Source of the DNA: an uncultured Anaerolineaceae bacterium
GTDB lineage: Bacteria > Chloroflexota > Anaerolineae > Anaerolineales > Anaerolineaceae
DNA length: 22,529 nucleotides
Assembly (NCBI GenBank): GCA_937894825.1
Contig: CALCQT010000544.1
Coordinates: 1-22,529 of the forward strand
Direction of reading: 5' to 3'
Within the stretch, counting starts at the first letter, position 1; the number at the start of each line of letters is the position of its first letter. The translations under genes were made by a program, and so were the position numbers. A model generated the notes under the pieces. The model was given only the letters and a program-made list of their open reading frames with translations. It was not told the origin of the DNA and made no database searches. Of this stretch, positions 16,496 to 22,529 are shown piece after piece.

Positions 16496-17308
16496 ATGCA
16501 CTTCACCTTTGCACTCATCGATAGCGATCCGCCGCAAAAAGCCGAGGAGAATTGGGCTTTCCTCCGTATCGCCGGAACCTGGTTCCTGAATGGATCGCCG
16601 CTTCAAGAGGAAGCGCACCGGTCTATCCTTTTTAACCAAAGCCTGCAGGGCAAAGTGACGCACCGGCTGGACAAAATTGCTTTTCCGCTTCCGCTCGACC
16701 TGAAAAACGAAAACCGTCTGACGTTCATTCTGGATGGAATCACGGTTGAACGCGAAAATAAGGATCAGACCTTCATCGGGCCCTGGGTCTTTGAGTTTGA
16801 TGTAGCACCTGAAGAAGTGTTATCCGACAAATTCGAATTCAGTCTGGATCAGCAATATAAACTGGATGACATTTATTTCAAGTTGGACCACCTGGCCCTC
16901 AGTCCGATCAATAAAGAACTGGAAGTCCGCGCTGAAATACTTCACATTGAGGATCCTGAAGACGCCAGTTTTGCGGGTGGCGGTTGGGGAGGACCCTGCG
17001 GAGAGGAACGCGGCAGGCTGGCCGCATTCAAACTGATCGCTGATAATGACTCGGAATATGAGCTGTTTTGTACGGAGTCCAATGGCGCAATGGGAAGATT
17101 CAGTGACACGGGTGTGCTGACTTACGAAACAAAGAGCAACTATTATGAAAAGGTGAAGGATTCAAAATCGTTCCGTCTCATCCCGTATTTAGCTCCGGAA
17201 GGCGCCGACGTGTTAAAAAATTATAGCAGCCTGGATGAACTCATCCCTTGGGAAGAACAGGAAGTCCTTCTCACCGTTCCGACGGAAGAAGCCGAAATTA
17301 TCAAATAA
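16496..17308 (+). CDS. Protein of unknown function, probably 5'-truncated by a frameshift
   Basis: The intact frame gives 270 residues from an ATG that has no ribosome site, so the true N-terminus is probably upstream at 16272. The protein is acidic and mainly beta-strand in character, with two likely immunoglobulin-like or beta-sandwich parts: residues about 1-105, ending in GPWVFEFDV, and about 110-265. The first ends like the DUF4179/DUF5643-type domains of some anti-sigma or cell-surface proteins, but that match is weak. A glycine-rich segment (GGGWGGPCGEERG) lies near 161-173. No transmembrane segment or signal peptide is seen. It stands alone between the thrS terminator and a shared terminator with dcd. 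I assign no function. Confidence 0.6.
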   Translation: MHFTFALIDSDPPQKAEENWAFLRIAGTWFLNGSPLQEEAHRSILFNQSLQGKVTHRLDKIAFPLPLDLKNENRLTFILDGITVERENKDQTFIGPWVFEFDVAPEEVLSDKFEFSLDQQYKLDDIYFKLDHLALSPINKELEVRAEILHIEDPEDASFAGGGWGGPCGEERGRLAAFKLIADNDSEYELFCTESNGAMGRFSDTGVLTYETKSNYYEKVKDSKSFRLIPYLAPEGADVLKNYSSLDELIPWEEQEVLLTVPTEEAEIIK

Positions 17309-17357
17309 GGGAAACTTTTCAGACGCTTCGATTAAGTGACATTTCGAAACTTAAAAC

Positions 17358-17404
17358 CGAGCTGCTGGTTTTATACAACAAAACCAGCAGCTCGAAAGTT
17401 TTTT
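17358..17404. terminator. Bidirectional terminator between the unknown gene and dcd
   Basis: CGAGCTGCTGGTTTT and AAAACCAGCAGCTCG are perfect 15-bp arms around a 7-base loop (17358-17394). On the plus strand GAAAG and then six T follow; on the minus strand GGTTTT follows. The flanking genes converge on it. Confidence 0.85.
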
Positions 17405-17440
17405 CTCTAAAAGAAATATCGGATTTCCAAATCCAGCCGT

Positions 17441-18103
17441 TTAAGGCGTTTTGCCGTCGCGCGGCACTCCATTCTCTTTATCAAAAAATTGTTCAACATT
17501 CGCAGCAACAGTCTCAGCCAAGCCGTTGGCATCCTTCCGCTCTTCACGCGCCGGTTCCGGCATGACCTGTCCCTGATAACGGTTTTTCCGCACCGAATAA
17601 TCCCGTTCCGGCACGCTCTCCAGCCGGCTGAACTGAAGCTGCACGACGCGCGCGCCATAGGGAATGATGATCGAATGCTGCCCCTCGTTCTTGAATTCGA
17701 GCGTGATCGTCCCCTCAAAACCGGCGTCGATCACACCGGCCATCATGTGATTAATAAAAACCCGCCCCAGGCTGGACTTGGTAAACACCTGGCCGCAGAC
17801 ATCCTTTGGAATACGCAAATACTCGCGCGAACAGCCCAGAAAAATATCCCCCGGTTTCAGCAGAATTCCCCGCTCCGGATCCATCCGAATCAGTTCCCAA
17901 TAGTCCCCGGTTGAATGCGGTGCACCGAAAACGAACGGCGTCGTGTTTTCCTTCGGGCGGCGGCAGTGCATGCCCAGCGACAAATCCAGTGTGTTTGGAT
18001 TTACCTGGCGAACGACCGAATCATAGTCTGTCTCTGATTGCGCAAAATCAACCAGCCCTTCTGAAATCAGTTTCAAAATTCCCGAATCACTGATCACGCC
18101 CAT
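17441..18103 (-). CDS. dcd: dCTP deaminase / dUTPase-family protein
   Basis: A 220-residue member of the dCTP deaminase family, which turns dCTP into dUTP and ammonia, feeding dUMP and then dTMP synthesis. Visible motifs are VNPNTLDLSLG near 34-44, KSSLGR (S110, S111, R114), AGVIDAGFEGTITLEFKNEG with catalytic E136, and YGARVVQLQF. Some relatives also split dUTP to dUMP; sequence alone does not decide this. The C-terminal 30 residues are longer and more charged than usual. The ATG lies 17 bases inside the end of the ThyX-like gene, with AAAGGA 9 bases before it, so the two are co-transcribed and likely translationally coupled. The pairing supports a thymidylate-supply operon. Confidence 0.92.
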   Translation of the reverse strand: MGVISDSGILKLISEGLVDFAQSETDYDSVVRQVNPNTLDLSLGMHCRRPKENTTPFVFGAPHSTGDYWELIRMDPERGILLKPGDIFLGCSREYLRIPKDVCGQVFTKSSLGRVFINHMMAGVIDAGFEGTITLEFKNEGQHSIIIPYGARVVQLQFSRLESVPERDYSVRKNRYQGQVMPEPAREERKDANGLAETVAANVEQFFDKENGVPRDGKTP

Positions 18104-18617
18104 CGCGCATTATCCTTTCATAATACCCACAAGATTGCAATTCATGACACCCATTCCGATACAGGCAATCCGGAACCAGAAATTCCCGCAGAACAGGATC
18201 CACTTTCCCAATTTCTTCCGCGATTTGTTCCATCACCACACGCGTTTTTGGATCAGCCTTATAACACAGGCGTTTCCGGCTCATGTTCACCAGCGCCTGT
18301 GCGTTCAGATCCATAACATGATTCACCGGCGCATCCTGCCGCTCTTCCCCGCGTTCCGGATTGACCCGCTGGCTCTTGACATAATGTTCGATGCCAAATT
18401 TATGCCGCACAAAATGAACGCTGACAAAATAGGGCACCTGCCATATCGCAATCGTGTACATCAGCGTACGAATCGGCGAATGTTCAGAGTTCAGAATCTT
18501 TTTTCGCCATTCCTGTGAGGGAACGACCATCCCATCCCGCCCCTGTGTGATCCTGGCCAGGAAAAGACAGCGCGCCCAATCTGCATCCGTGGGATATCGC
18601 AGAACTTCGATTTCCAT
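18087..18617 (-). CDS. thyX: ThyX-like flavin-dependent thymidylate synthase, divergent type
   Basis: A 176-residue protein resembling the short ThyX form I recall from clostridia and phages. ThyX methylates dUMP to dTMP using FAD and methylenetetrahydrofolate. The family motif RHRx7SxR appears here as VRHKFGIEHYVKSQR, with lysine for the second arginine and one extra residue before the serine. Also typical of this subgroup are QDAPVNHVMDLNAQALVNMSRKRLCYKA and a cysteine-rich end (PDCLYRNGCHELQSCGYY). The start is the ATG at 18617, with AAAGGA 6 bases before it; the in-frame TTG five codons earlier lacks such a site. It overlaps dcd by 17 bases. ThyX is therefore well supported by context, but activity of this variant motif is inferred. 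Confidence 0.82.
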   Translation of the reverse strand: MEIEVLRYPTDADWARCLFLARITQGRDGMVVPSQEWRKKILNSEHSPIRTLMYTIAIWQVPYFVSVHFVRHKFGIEHYVKSQRVNPERGEERQDAPVNHVMDLNAQALVNMSRKRLCYKADPKTRVVMEQIAEEIGKVDPVLREFLVPDCLYRNGCHELQSCGYYERIMRDGRDQ

Positions 18618-18733
18618 GAGATTTCCTTTCAACCCCGGTTCGATTCCGAATAAAAAAGAACACGCCCATTTCGATCAAAGCGACGTCTGAGCCTTCGGAT
18701 CTATACTTTCAACAGGATTTTTGCACTGACTCA

Positions 18734-18762
18734 ATTACCATTAACGTTAATGGTAACGTCAA
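18734..18762 (-). promoter_or_regulatory. Likely thyX-dcd promoter with an operator-like spacer
   Basis: On the minus strand TTGACG (18762-18757) is followed after 17 bases by GGTAAT (18739-18734), a fair -10. The spacer is almost exactly a 22-bp palindrome. Transcription would begin near 18727, giving a leader of about 110 nt before thyX. Confidence 0.5.
18735..18756. promoter_or_regulatory. 22-bp perfect palindrome, candidate operator
   Basis: Arms TTACCATTAAC and GTTAATGGTAA meet with no gap at a central CG. The size, perfection and place within a promoter are those of a dimeric repressor site; LacI-family operators often have a central CG. The regulator is not in the window. Confidence 0.65.
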
Positions 18763-18769
18763 TTATACA

Positions 18770-18976
18770 GTCGAAATGCTGTTTCCTCCGCATAAGCTGA
18801 AGTTTTTTAATTTTTCTCGAATCCGATTTCTGAATAAATACCGCAATTCGTCACGAAATGCAGAAAAGTGACAAGCTGCGAAAACTACTGAAATACAATC
18901 CAATAATTCGGCCGGAATTTCAGCGCAGGGAAATCTTAGAATATTGTTAGAACGGACTAATTCATGCCGCCGCGAA
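18770..18976. other. Intergenic stretch with no gene seen
   Basis: Between the palindrome and the sufC promoter I see no coding frame, RNA or strong repeat. Confidence 0.55.
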
Positions 18977-19005
18977 TTGAATATCACCCTCCAATCTGTT
19001 ATAAT
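18977..19005 (+). promoter_or_regulatory. Promoter of the suf operon
   Basis: TTGAAT (18977-18982), a 17-base spacer and a perfect TATAAT (19000-19005) with TGT before it (extended -10). Transcription would begin near 19012. Confidence 0.85.
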
Positions 19006-19011
19006 TTACGC

Positions 19012-19131
19012 GCATTAAAAGGCTTGTTTTCTATCTTTTCTCGAGGAAACGACCGCGGGAAAAGTTTTAATCGTACCAAAATTATCTGCATGCCCCCTCT
19101 ACAGGTGGGCGTGATAAATCAAGGAGATTCA
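19012..19131 (+). promoter_or_regulatory. Long 5' leader of sufC
   Basis: About 120 untranslated nt lie between the predicted transcription start and the sufC ATG. A small hairpin GCCC/GGGC (about 19091-19110) lies just before the ribosome site AAGGAG. No known riboswitch or IscR-like site is recognised. Confidence 0.4.
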
Positions 19132-19905
19132 ATGATAGGCTTAGAGATTCGGAATTTAAGCGTCAAAATTGAAGAAAAAGAGATCATTAAAAACTTCTCT
19201 ATCCAGGTTCCCAAGGGCGAGATCCATGCGATCATGGGGCCAAACGGAACCGGGAAATCTACGCTTTCTTACACAATTATGGGACACCCGGCTTATGAAA
19301 TCGAGCAGGGTGAAATTTTGATCAATGATCAAATTATTAATGACTGGCCGACTGACGAGCGCTCCCATGCCGGACTTTTTCTGGCGTTGCAGCAACCCGT
19401 CGCGGTTCCGGGCGTCACATTAGCCAACTTCCTGCGCACCGCCATCAACACCCGGCGGAAAGCGGCCGATCCGGACAGCAAACCGATCAGCATTCCGGAA
19501 TTCCGCAAGATGATGAACGAAAAAATGGCGATGTTGAAAATTGCGCCTGAGTTCTCGCGCCGCTATTTAAACGATGGCTTCTCCGGCGGAGAAAAAAAAC
19601 GGGCGGAAGTCCTGCAGATGGCCGTGCTTCAACCGGAAATCGCCATCCTGGATGAGATCGACTCCGGTCTGGACATCGACGCCGTGCGCATTGTCGCAGA
19701 TGGTGTGAATTTATTGGTCAAGGAAAGCGGAATGGGTGTTCTCATCATCACGCACTACCAACGTCTGCTGAACTACATCCAACCGGACCAGGTCCATGTT
19801 ATGATCGACGGTCATATTGTCCGCAGCGGCGGCCCGGAATTAGCCCTCGAGTTGGAGGAAAAAGGCTACGACTGGGTTCGTCTGGACCAGGCGCAAGTAC
19901 CATAG
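19132..19905 (+). CDS. sufC: Fe-S cluster assembly ATPase SufC
   Basis: A 257-residue ABC-type ATPase without membrane partners; with SufB and SufD it forms the cytoplasmic SufBCD scaffold for Fe-S clusters. Walker [10 protein letters not shown] is at 36-44, the signature FSGGEKKR at 150-157, and DEIDSGLD at 174-181, the SufC version of Walker B and D-loop (usually DETDSGLD). H208 is the switch histidine. [10 protein letters not shown] after the Q-loop is also SufC-specific. The start is the ATG at 19132, with AAGGAG 5 bases before it; the longer frame back to 18964 overlaps the promoter and lacks a ribosome site. It is the first gene of sufCBD. Confidence 0.96.
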   Translation: MIGLEIRNLSVKIEEKEIIKNFSIQVPKGEIHAIMGPNGTGKSTLSYTIMGHPAYEIEQGEILINDQIINDWPTDERSHAGLFLALQQPVAVPGVTLANFLRTAINTRRKAADPDSKPISIPEFRKMMNEKMAMLKIAPEFSRRYLNDGFSGGEKKRAEVLQMAVLQPEIAILDEIDSGLDIDAVRIVADGVNLLVKESGMGVLIITHYQRLLNYIQPDQVHVMIDGHIVRSGGPELALELEEKGYDWVRLDQAQVP

Positions 19906-19922
19906 AAGCCGCAGAGGTTCGA

Positions 19923-21338
19923 ATGCAAAACGAAAACGAAATGCAACTTCAGGGAATCGGGGAAATGGAATACCAGTATGGATTCCGCGACCCGGATGTC
20001 TCTGTATTTAAGACGCCCGAGGGACTGAACGAGGATGTTGTCCGTCAGATTTCAGCCATCAAAGGGGAACCGGAATGGATGCTTGAATTCCGGCTAAAAA
20101 GTCTGCGCCATTTTGTGCAGCGGCCTATACCGACCTGGGGACCGGACCTTTCCGGCCTTAACCTGGAAAATCTGGTTTACTATGTCCGGCCATCTGAAAA
20201 ATCGGAAGCATCCTGGGACGACGTCCCGGATACGATCAAAAACACTTTCGACAAACTAGGCATCCCCGAAGCTGAACAGAAATTTCTGGCCGGTGTCGGC
20301 GCACAGTATGAGTCTGAAATGGTCTACCACAGCATCCAGGAGCATCTGGAGAAACAGGGCGTCATCTTTTTGAGCATTGAAGACGGACTGCGCCAGCACC
20401 CGGATCTGTTCAGACAATATTTCGGAACGGTCATTCCGTTCGCGGATAATAAATTCGCCGCGCTGAACAGTGCGGTCTGGTCCGGCGGGTCATTCGTCTA
20501 TGTACCAAAAGGTGTCCATGTCAGTCTCCCGCTGCAGGCCTATTTCCGCATGAATATGGCCAATCTTGGGCAATTCGAGCGGTCACTGATCATCGCCGAC
20601 GAAGGCGCTCAGGTTCATTACGTGGAAGGCTGCACCGCACCACTGTATACCACCAATTCTTTCCACAGCGGTGTGATCGAGATCGTCGTCGGTCGGAACG
20701 CCCGTGTGCGCTACACCACGATCCAGAACTGGTCAAACAACGTCTTCAATCTGGTCACCCAGCGCGCCAAAGTGATGGGGCACGGAACCATGGAATGGGT
20801 TGACGCCAACATGGGTTCTAAACTTACCATGAAGTACCCTTCCTGCTATCTGATGGAAGAAGGCGCACATGGCGAGATTCTGTCCATGGCTTTTGCCGGA
20901 AAAGGACAGATCCAGGATGCCGGCACCAAAATGATTCACTTTGCACCCAACACCACCAGCAAAGTCACGTCCAAGTCCATCAGCAAGAACGGCGGACAGG
21001 CCTCCTATCGCGGGCTCATCAAGGTCCTGCCGAAAGCGGTCAACGCGAAATCGAATGTGGTCTGCGACGCACTGCTCCTGGACGGACAATCGCGATCAGA
21101 TACCTACCCGACCATGGACATTAACCAGCCGAAAGTCTCCATTGGCCATGAGGCATCGGTGTCCAAAGTCGGAGAGGAACAACTGTTTTACCTGATGAGC
21201 CGTGGGCTCAGCGAAGAAGATGCCACCACGATGGTCGTATCCGGATTTATTGAACCATTGGTCAAGGAATTGCCAATGGAATATGCCGTCGAAATGAATC
21301 GTTTGATTCAGCTTCAGATGGCCGGATCAGTCGGATAG
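19923..21338 (+). CDS. sufB: Fe-S cluster assembly protein SufB
   Basis: A 471-residue scaffold protein on which new Fe-S clusters are built. The N-terminal helical part holds [16 protein letters not shown], and the central beta-helix core starts about residue 180 ([22 protein letters not shown]). Residues likely to bind the cluster are C381 (NVVCDALLL), matching the key cysteine of E. coli SufB, and H409/E410 in [29 protein letters not shown] is a strong SufB signature. GAGG lies 5-6 bases before the ATG, 17 bases after the sufC stop. It is the middle gene of the operon. Confidence 0.97.
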   Translation: MQNENEMQLQGIGEMEYQYGFRDPDVSVFKTPEGLNEDVVRQISAIKGEPEWMLEFRLKSLRHFVQRPIPTWGPDLSGLNLENLVYYVRPSEKSEASWDDVPDTIKNTFDKLGIPEAEQKFLAGVGAQYESEMVYHSIQEHLEKQGVIFLSIEDGLRQHPDLFRQYFGTVIPFADNKFAALNSAVWSGGSFVYVPKGVHVSLPLQAYFRMNMANLGQFERSLIIADEGAQVHYVEGCTAPLYTTNSFHSGVIEIVVGRNARVRYTTIQNWSNNVFNLVTQRAKVMGHGTMEWVDANMGSKLTMKYPSCYLMEEGAHGEILSMAFAGKGQIQDAGTKMIHFAPNTTSKVTSKSISKNGGQASYRGLIKVLPKAVNAKSNVVCDALLLDGQSRSDTYPTMDINQPKVSIGHEASVSKVGEEQLFYLMSRGLSEEDATTMVVSGFIEPLVKELPMEYAVEMNRLIQLQMAGSVG

Positions 21339-21346
21339 GGGTGCAC

Positions 21347-22529
21347 ATGAAGAAAAAAATTGACCTCATCGCCGAGGCAAAAACCAATCAGGAAGCGCTC
21401 TATGCCTATATTGAAACAAGCGGGCAGGAGTTTTCAGAGGAACTGTGCCAAACTGCCACCGGATTGTTCAGAAACCCCGACGGTTTGAATTCAAAAGAAA
21501 TCCAGACGTCCGTCACAAAAGAACGCGGACAGGATCTGGCAGGTTATTATATCTGGAACAACGGTCAGCAGTCGATCGATCTGGATGAAAGCACAGAAGC
21601 CAGCGGCGTGTTATTCGACCGGCTTGAAAATATCCGGCAACATGCACCGGAAGTCGCAAAGAAACTGGAAACCTGGCAGCAAAACACCCAATCGGATGGC
21701 TATGATAAAACGCTCGCGACGCTTGCGTCGGAGACAATCGTTCTGTACATTCCGGAACGCGCTGTCATTTCCAAAGAATGGTTGCTGGAAGTAATTTTAT
21801 CCGCGGCCGAAAAAGACGCCGCGCTACAGCTCTGGGTCTATCTCGCACCCCGGGCAGAAGCTGTTGTCACCATTAACCAGCGGTCATCGCAAGCGCAGCC
21901 GGAGACTGACAACTTTTTCGGGAGTCTGCTGCAGGTGTTCGTGGACGATTCAGCGCGCTTAATCCTGAATGAAATTCAGGACTTCCATGAGAAGGCTTTT
22001 GCCTATAACAAAAAGAACGTCACTGTAATGGGCAGCGCTGACTTGCAGTGGAATATCTGTGAACTGGGCGCAGCCAAAGCCAAAAGCATCAGCCACGTTT
22101 CGCTGGCTGGGCGAGGCGCCAACGCATTCGTCAACGGGCTTTACTTCCCCAGTGATGATCAGTCCATCGTGATATGGACCCGTCAGGACCACATGGCGCC
22201 GGACACCACCAGTAATCTGCTTTTCAAAGGTGCGGTCAAAGACACGTCGATCGCTAACTGGCAGGGCATGATCTATGTGGACCCGGTTGCCGCGAAAACG
22301 GATGGCTATCAAAAAAATGAAAACCTGATCCTCTCTTCGGAGGCAGTTGTCAATTCGAAACCCGGGCTGGAAATCATCACCGATGATGTCCGGTGCTCGC
22401 ACGGAACCACCATCACACAGCTGGATCCCACGCAGATCTTTTATCTGATGAGCCGTGGAATTCCGGAACCCGAAGCCGAAAAACTGATCATTCAAGGGTT
22501 TTTCGACACAATTTTGGATAGGATCACAT
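21347..22529 (+). CDS. sufD: Fe-S cluster assembly protein SufD (3' end cut by window edge)
   Basis: At least 394 residues are visible and the frame is open to the window edge; family lengths suggest that little is missing. SufD pairs with SufB in the SufBCD scaffold and supports iron entry. The C-terminal signature DVRCSHGTTITQLDPTQIFYL contains H352, equivalent to the essential E. coli SufD histidine, followed by MSRGIPEPEAEKLIIQGFF. The N-terminal 170 residues are poorly conserved, as is usual. The ATG lies 8 bases after the sufB stop, with AGGGG 5 bases before it. A cysteine desulfurase gene (sufS) would be expected next, beyond the edge. Confidence 0.94.
   Translation, partial: MKKKIDLIAEAKTNQEALYAYIETSGQEFSEELCQTATGLFRNPDGLNSKEIQTSVTKERGQDLAGYYIWNNGQQSIDLDESTEASGVLFDRLENIRQHAPEVAKKLETWQQNTQSDGYDKTLATLASETIVLYIPERAVISKEWLLEVILSAAEKDAALQLWVYLAPRAEAVVTINQRSSQAQPETDNFFGSLLQVFVDDSARLILNEIQDFHEKAFAYNKKNVTVMGSADLQWNICELGAAKAKSISHVSLAGRGANAFVNGLYFPSDDQSIVIWTRQDHMAPDTTSNLLFKGAVKDTSIANWQGMIYVDPVAAKTDGYQKNENLILSSEAVVNSKPGLEIITDDVRCSHGTTITQLDPTQIFYLMSRGIPEPEAEKLIIQGFFDTILDRIT

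Noticed and set aside
16230..16589. 119-residue plus-strand frame before the unknown gene
   Set aside because: Only its early part (from 16272 to about 16340) looks genuine; beyond that it is out of frame with the real coding sequence.
18618..18632. TTG start five codons earlier for the ThyX-like gene
   Set aside because: The codons run through the AAAGGA ribosome site of the ATG at 18617.
18964..19131. Longer sufC start
   Set aside because: It begins upstream of the promoter -10 element, lacks a ribosome site and adds residues absent from SufC proteins.

Overview
The window looks like chromosomal core-genome DNA from a bacterium of the phylum Chloroflexota, most likely class Anaerolineae. 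This is an inference from the proteins: a short ribosomal-S1-like protein with two S1 domains, a threonyl-tRNA synthetase without the TGS domain, a divergent PlsY, a clostridial-type ThyX, a sufC-sufB-sufD order, and several Anaerolineae-style membrane proteins of unknown function. Base composition is moderate and even. I see no rRNA, CRISPR array, transposase or phage gene.

Layout. 1-1640 (minus): the 5' part of glutamate 5-kinase (proB, cut by the window edge), preceded by a terminator and an S1-domain RNA-binding protein with its own near-consensus promoter. 1834-4106 (minus): a tightly coupled three-gene unit transcribed as HAD phosphatase, small one-helix membrane protein, S41 (CtpA-type) protease, joined by TAATG and ATGA overlaps. 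4219-7299 (minus): a cobalamin riboswitch with intrinsic terminator, then a BtuF-BtuC-BtuD type ABC importer; vitamin B12 should switch off its own uptake. 7586-7736 (plus): a tRNA-Glu(TTC) gene with a strong promoter and a perfect hairpin terminator. 8027-9022 (plus): a metallo-beta-lactamase-fold protein that keeps one metal site, has lost most ligands of the other, and ends in a very acidic tail. It converges on plsY (minus) across a perfect 52-bp palindrome that serves both genes as terminator. 9887-10684: two divergent genes for unknown membrane proteins; the plus-strand one overlaps gyrB. 13614-13745: three strong inverted repeats in a row after gyrB. 13819-15959: a T-box leader and thrS. 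15984-17404: a gene of unknown function that appears frameshifted near its 5' end, behind a stretch of short direct repeats. 17441-18762 (minus): thyX and dcd, overlapping, behind a promoter whose spacer is filled by a 22-bp perfect palindrome. 18977-end (plus): the SUF iron-sulfur assembly operon sufC-sufB-sufD, cut at the right edge near the end of sufD.

Together the genes cover proline synthesis, B12 uptake, phospholipid synthesis, DNA topology, threonine charging, thymidylate supply and Fe-S cluster assembly. RNA-based control is prominent (cobalamin riboswitch and T-box). Several genes lack a Shine-Dalgarno site and have a -10 element 5-9 nt before the start codon, which suggests that leaderless mRNAs are used here. 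No clearly new multi-gene system is present. The observations most worth following are the degraded metal site in the MBL protein, the three-hairpin array after gyrB, the operator-like palindrome before thyX-dcd, the frameshifted gene at 16272-17308, and the likely leaderless genes.
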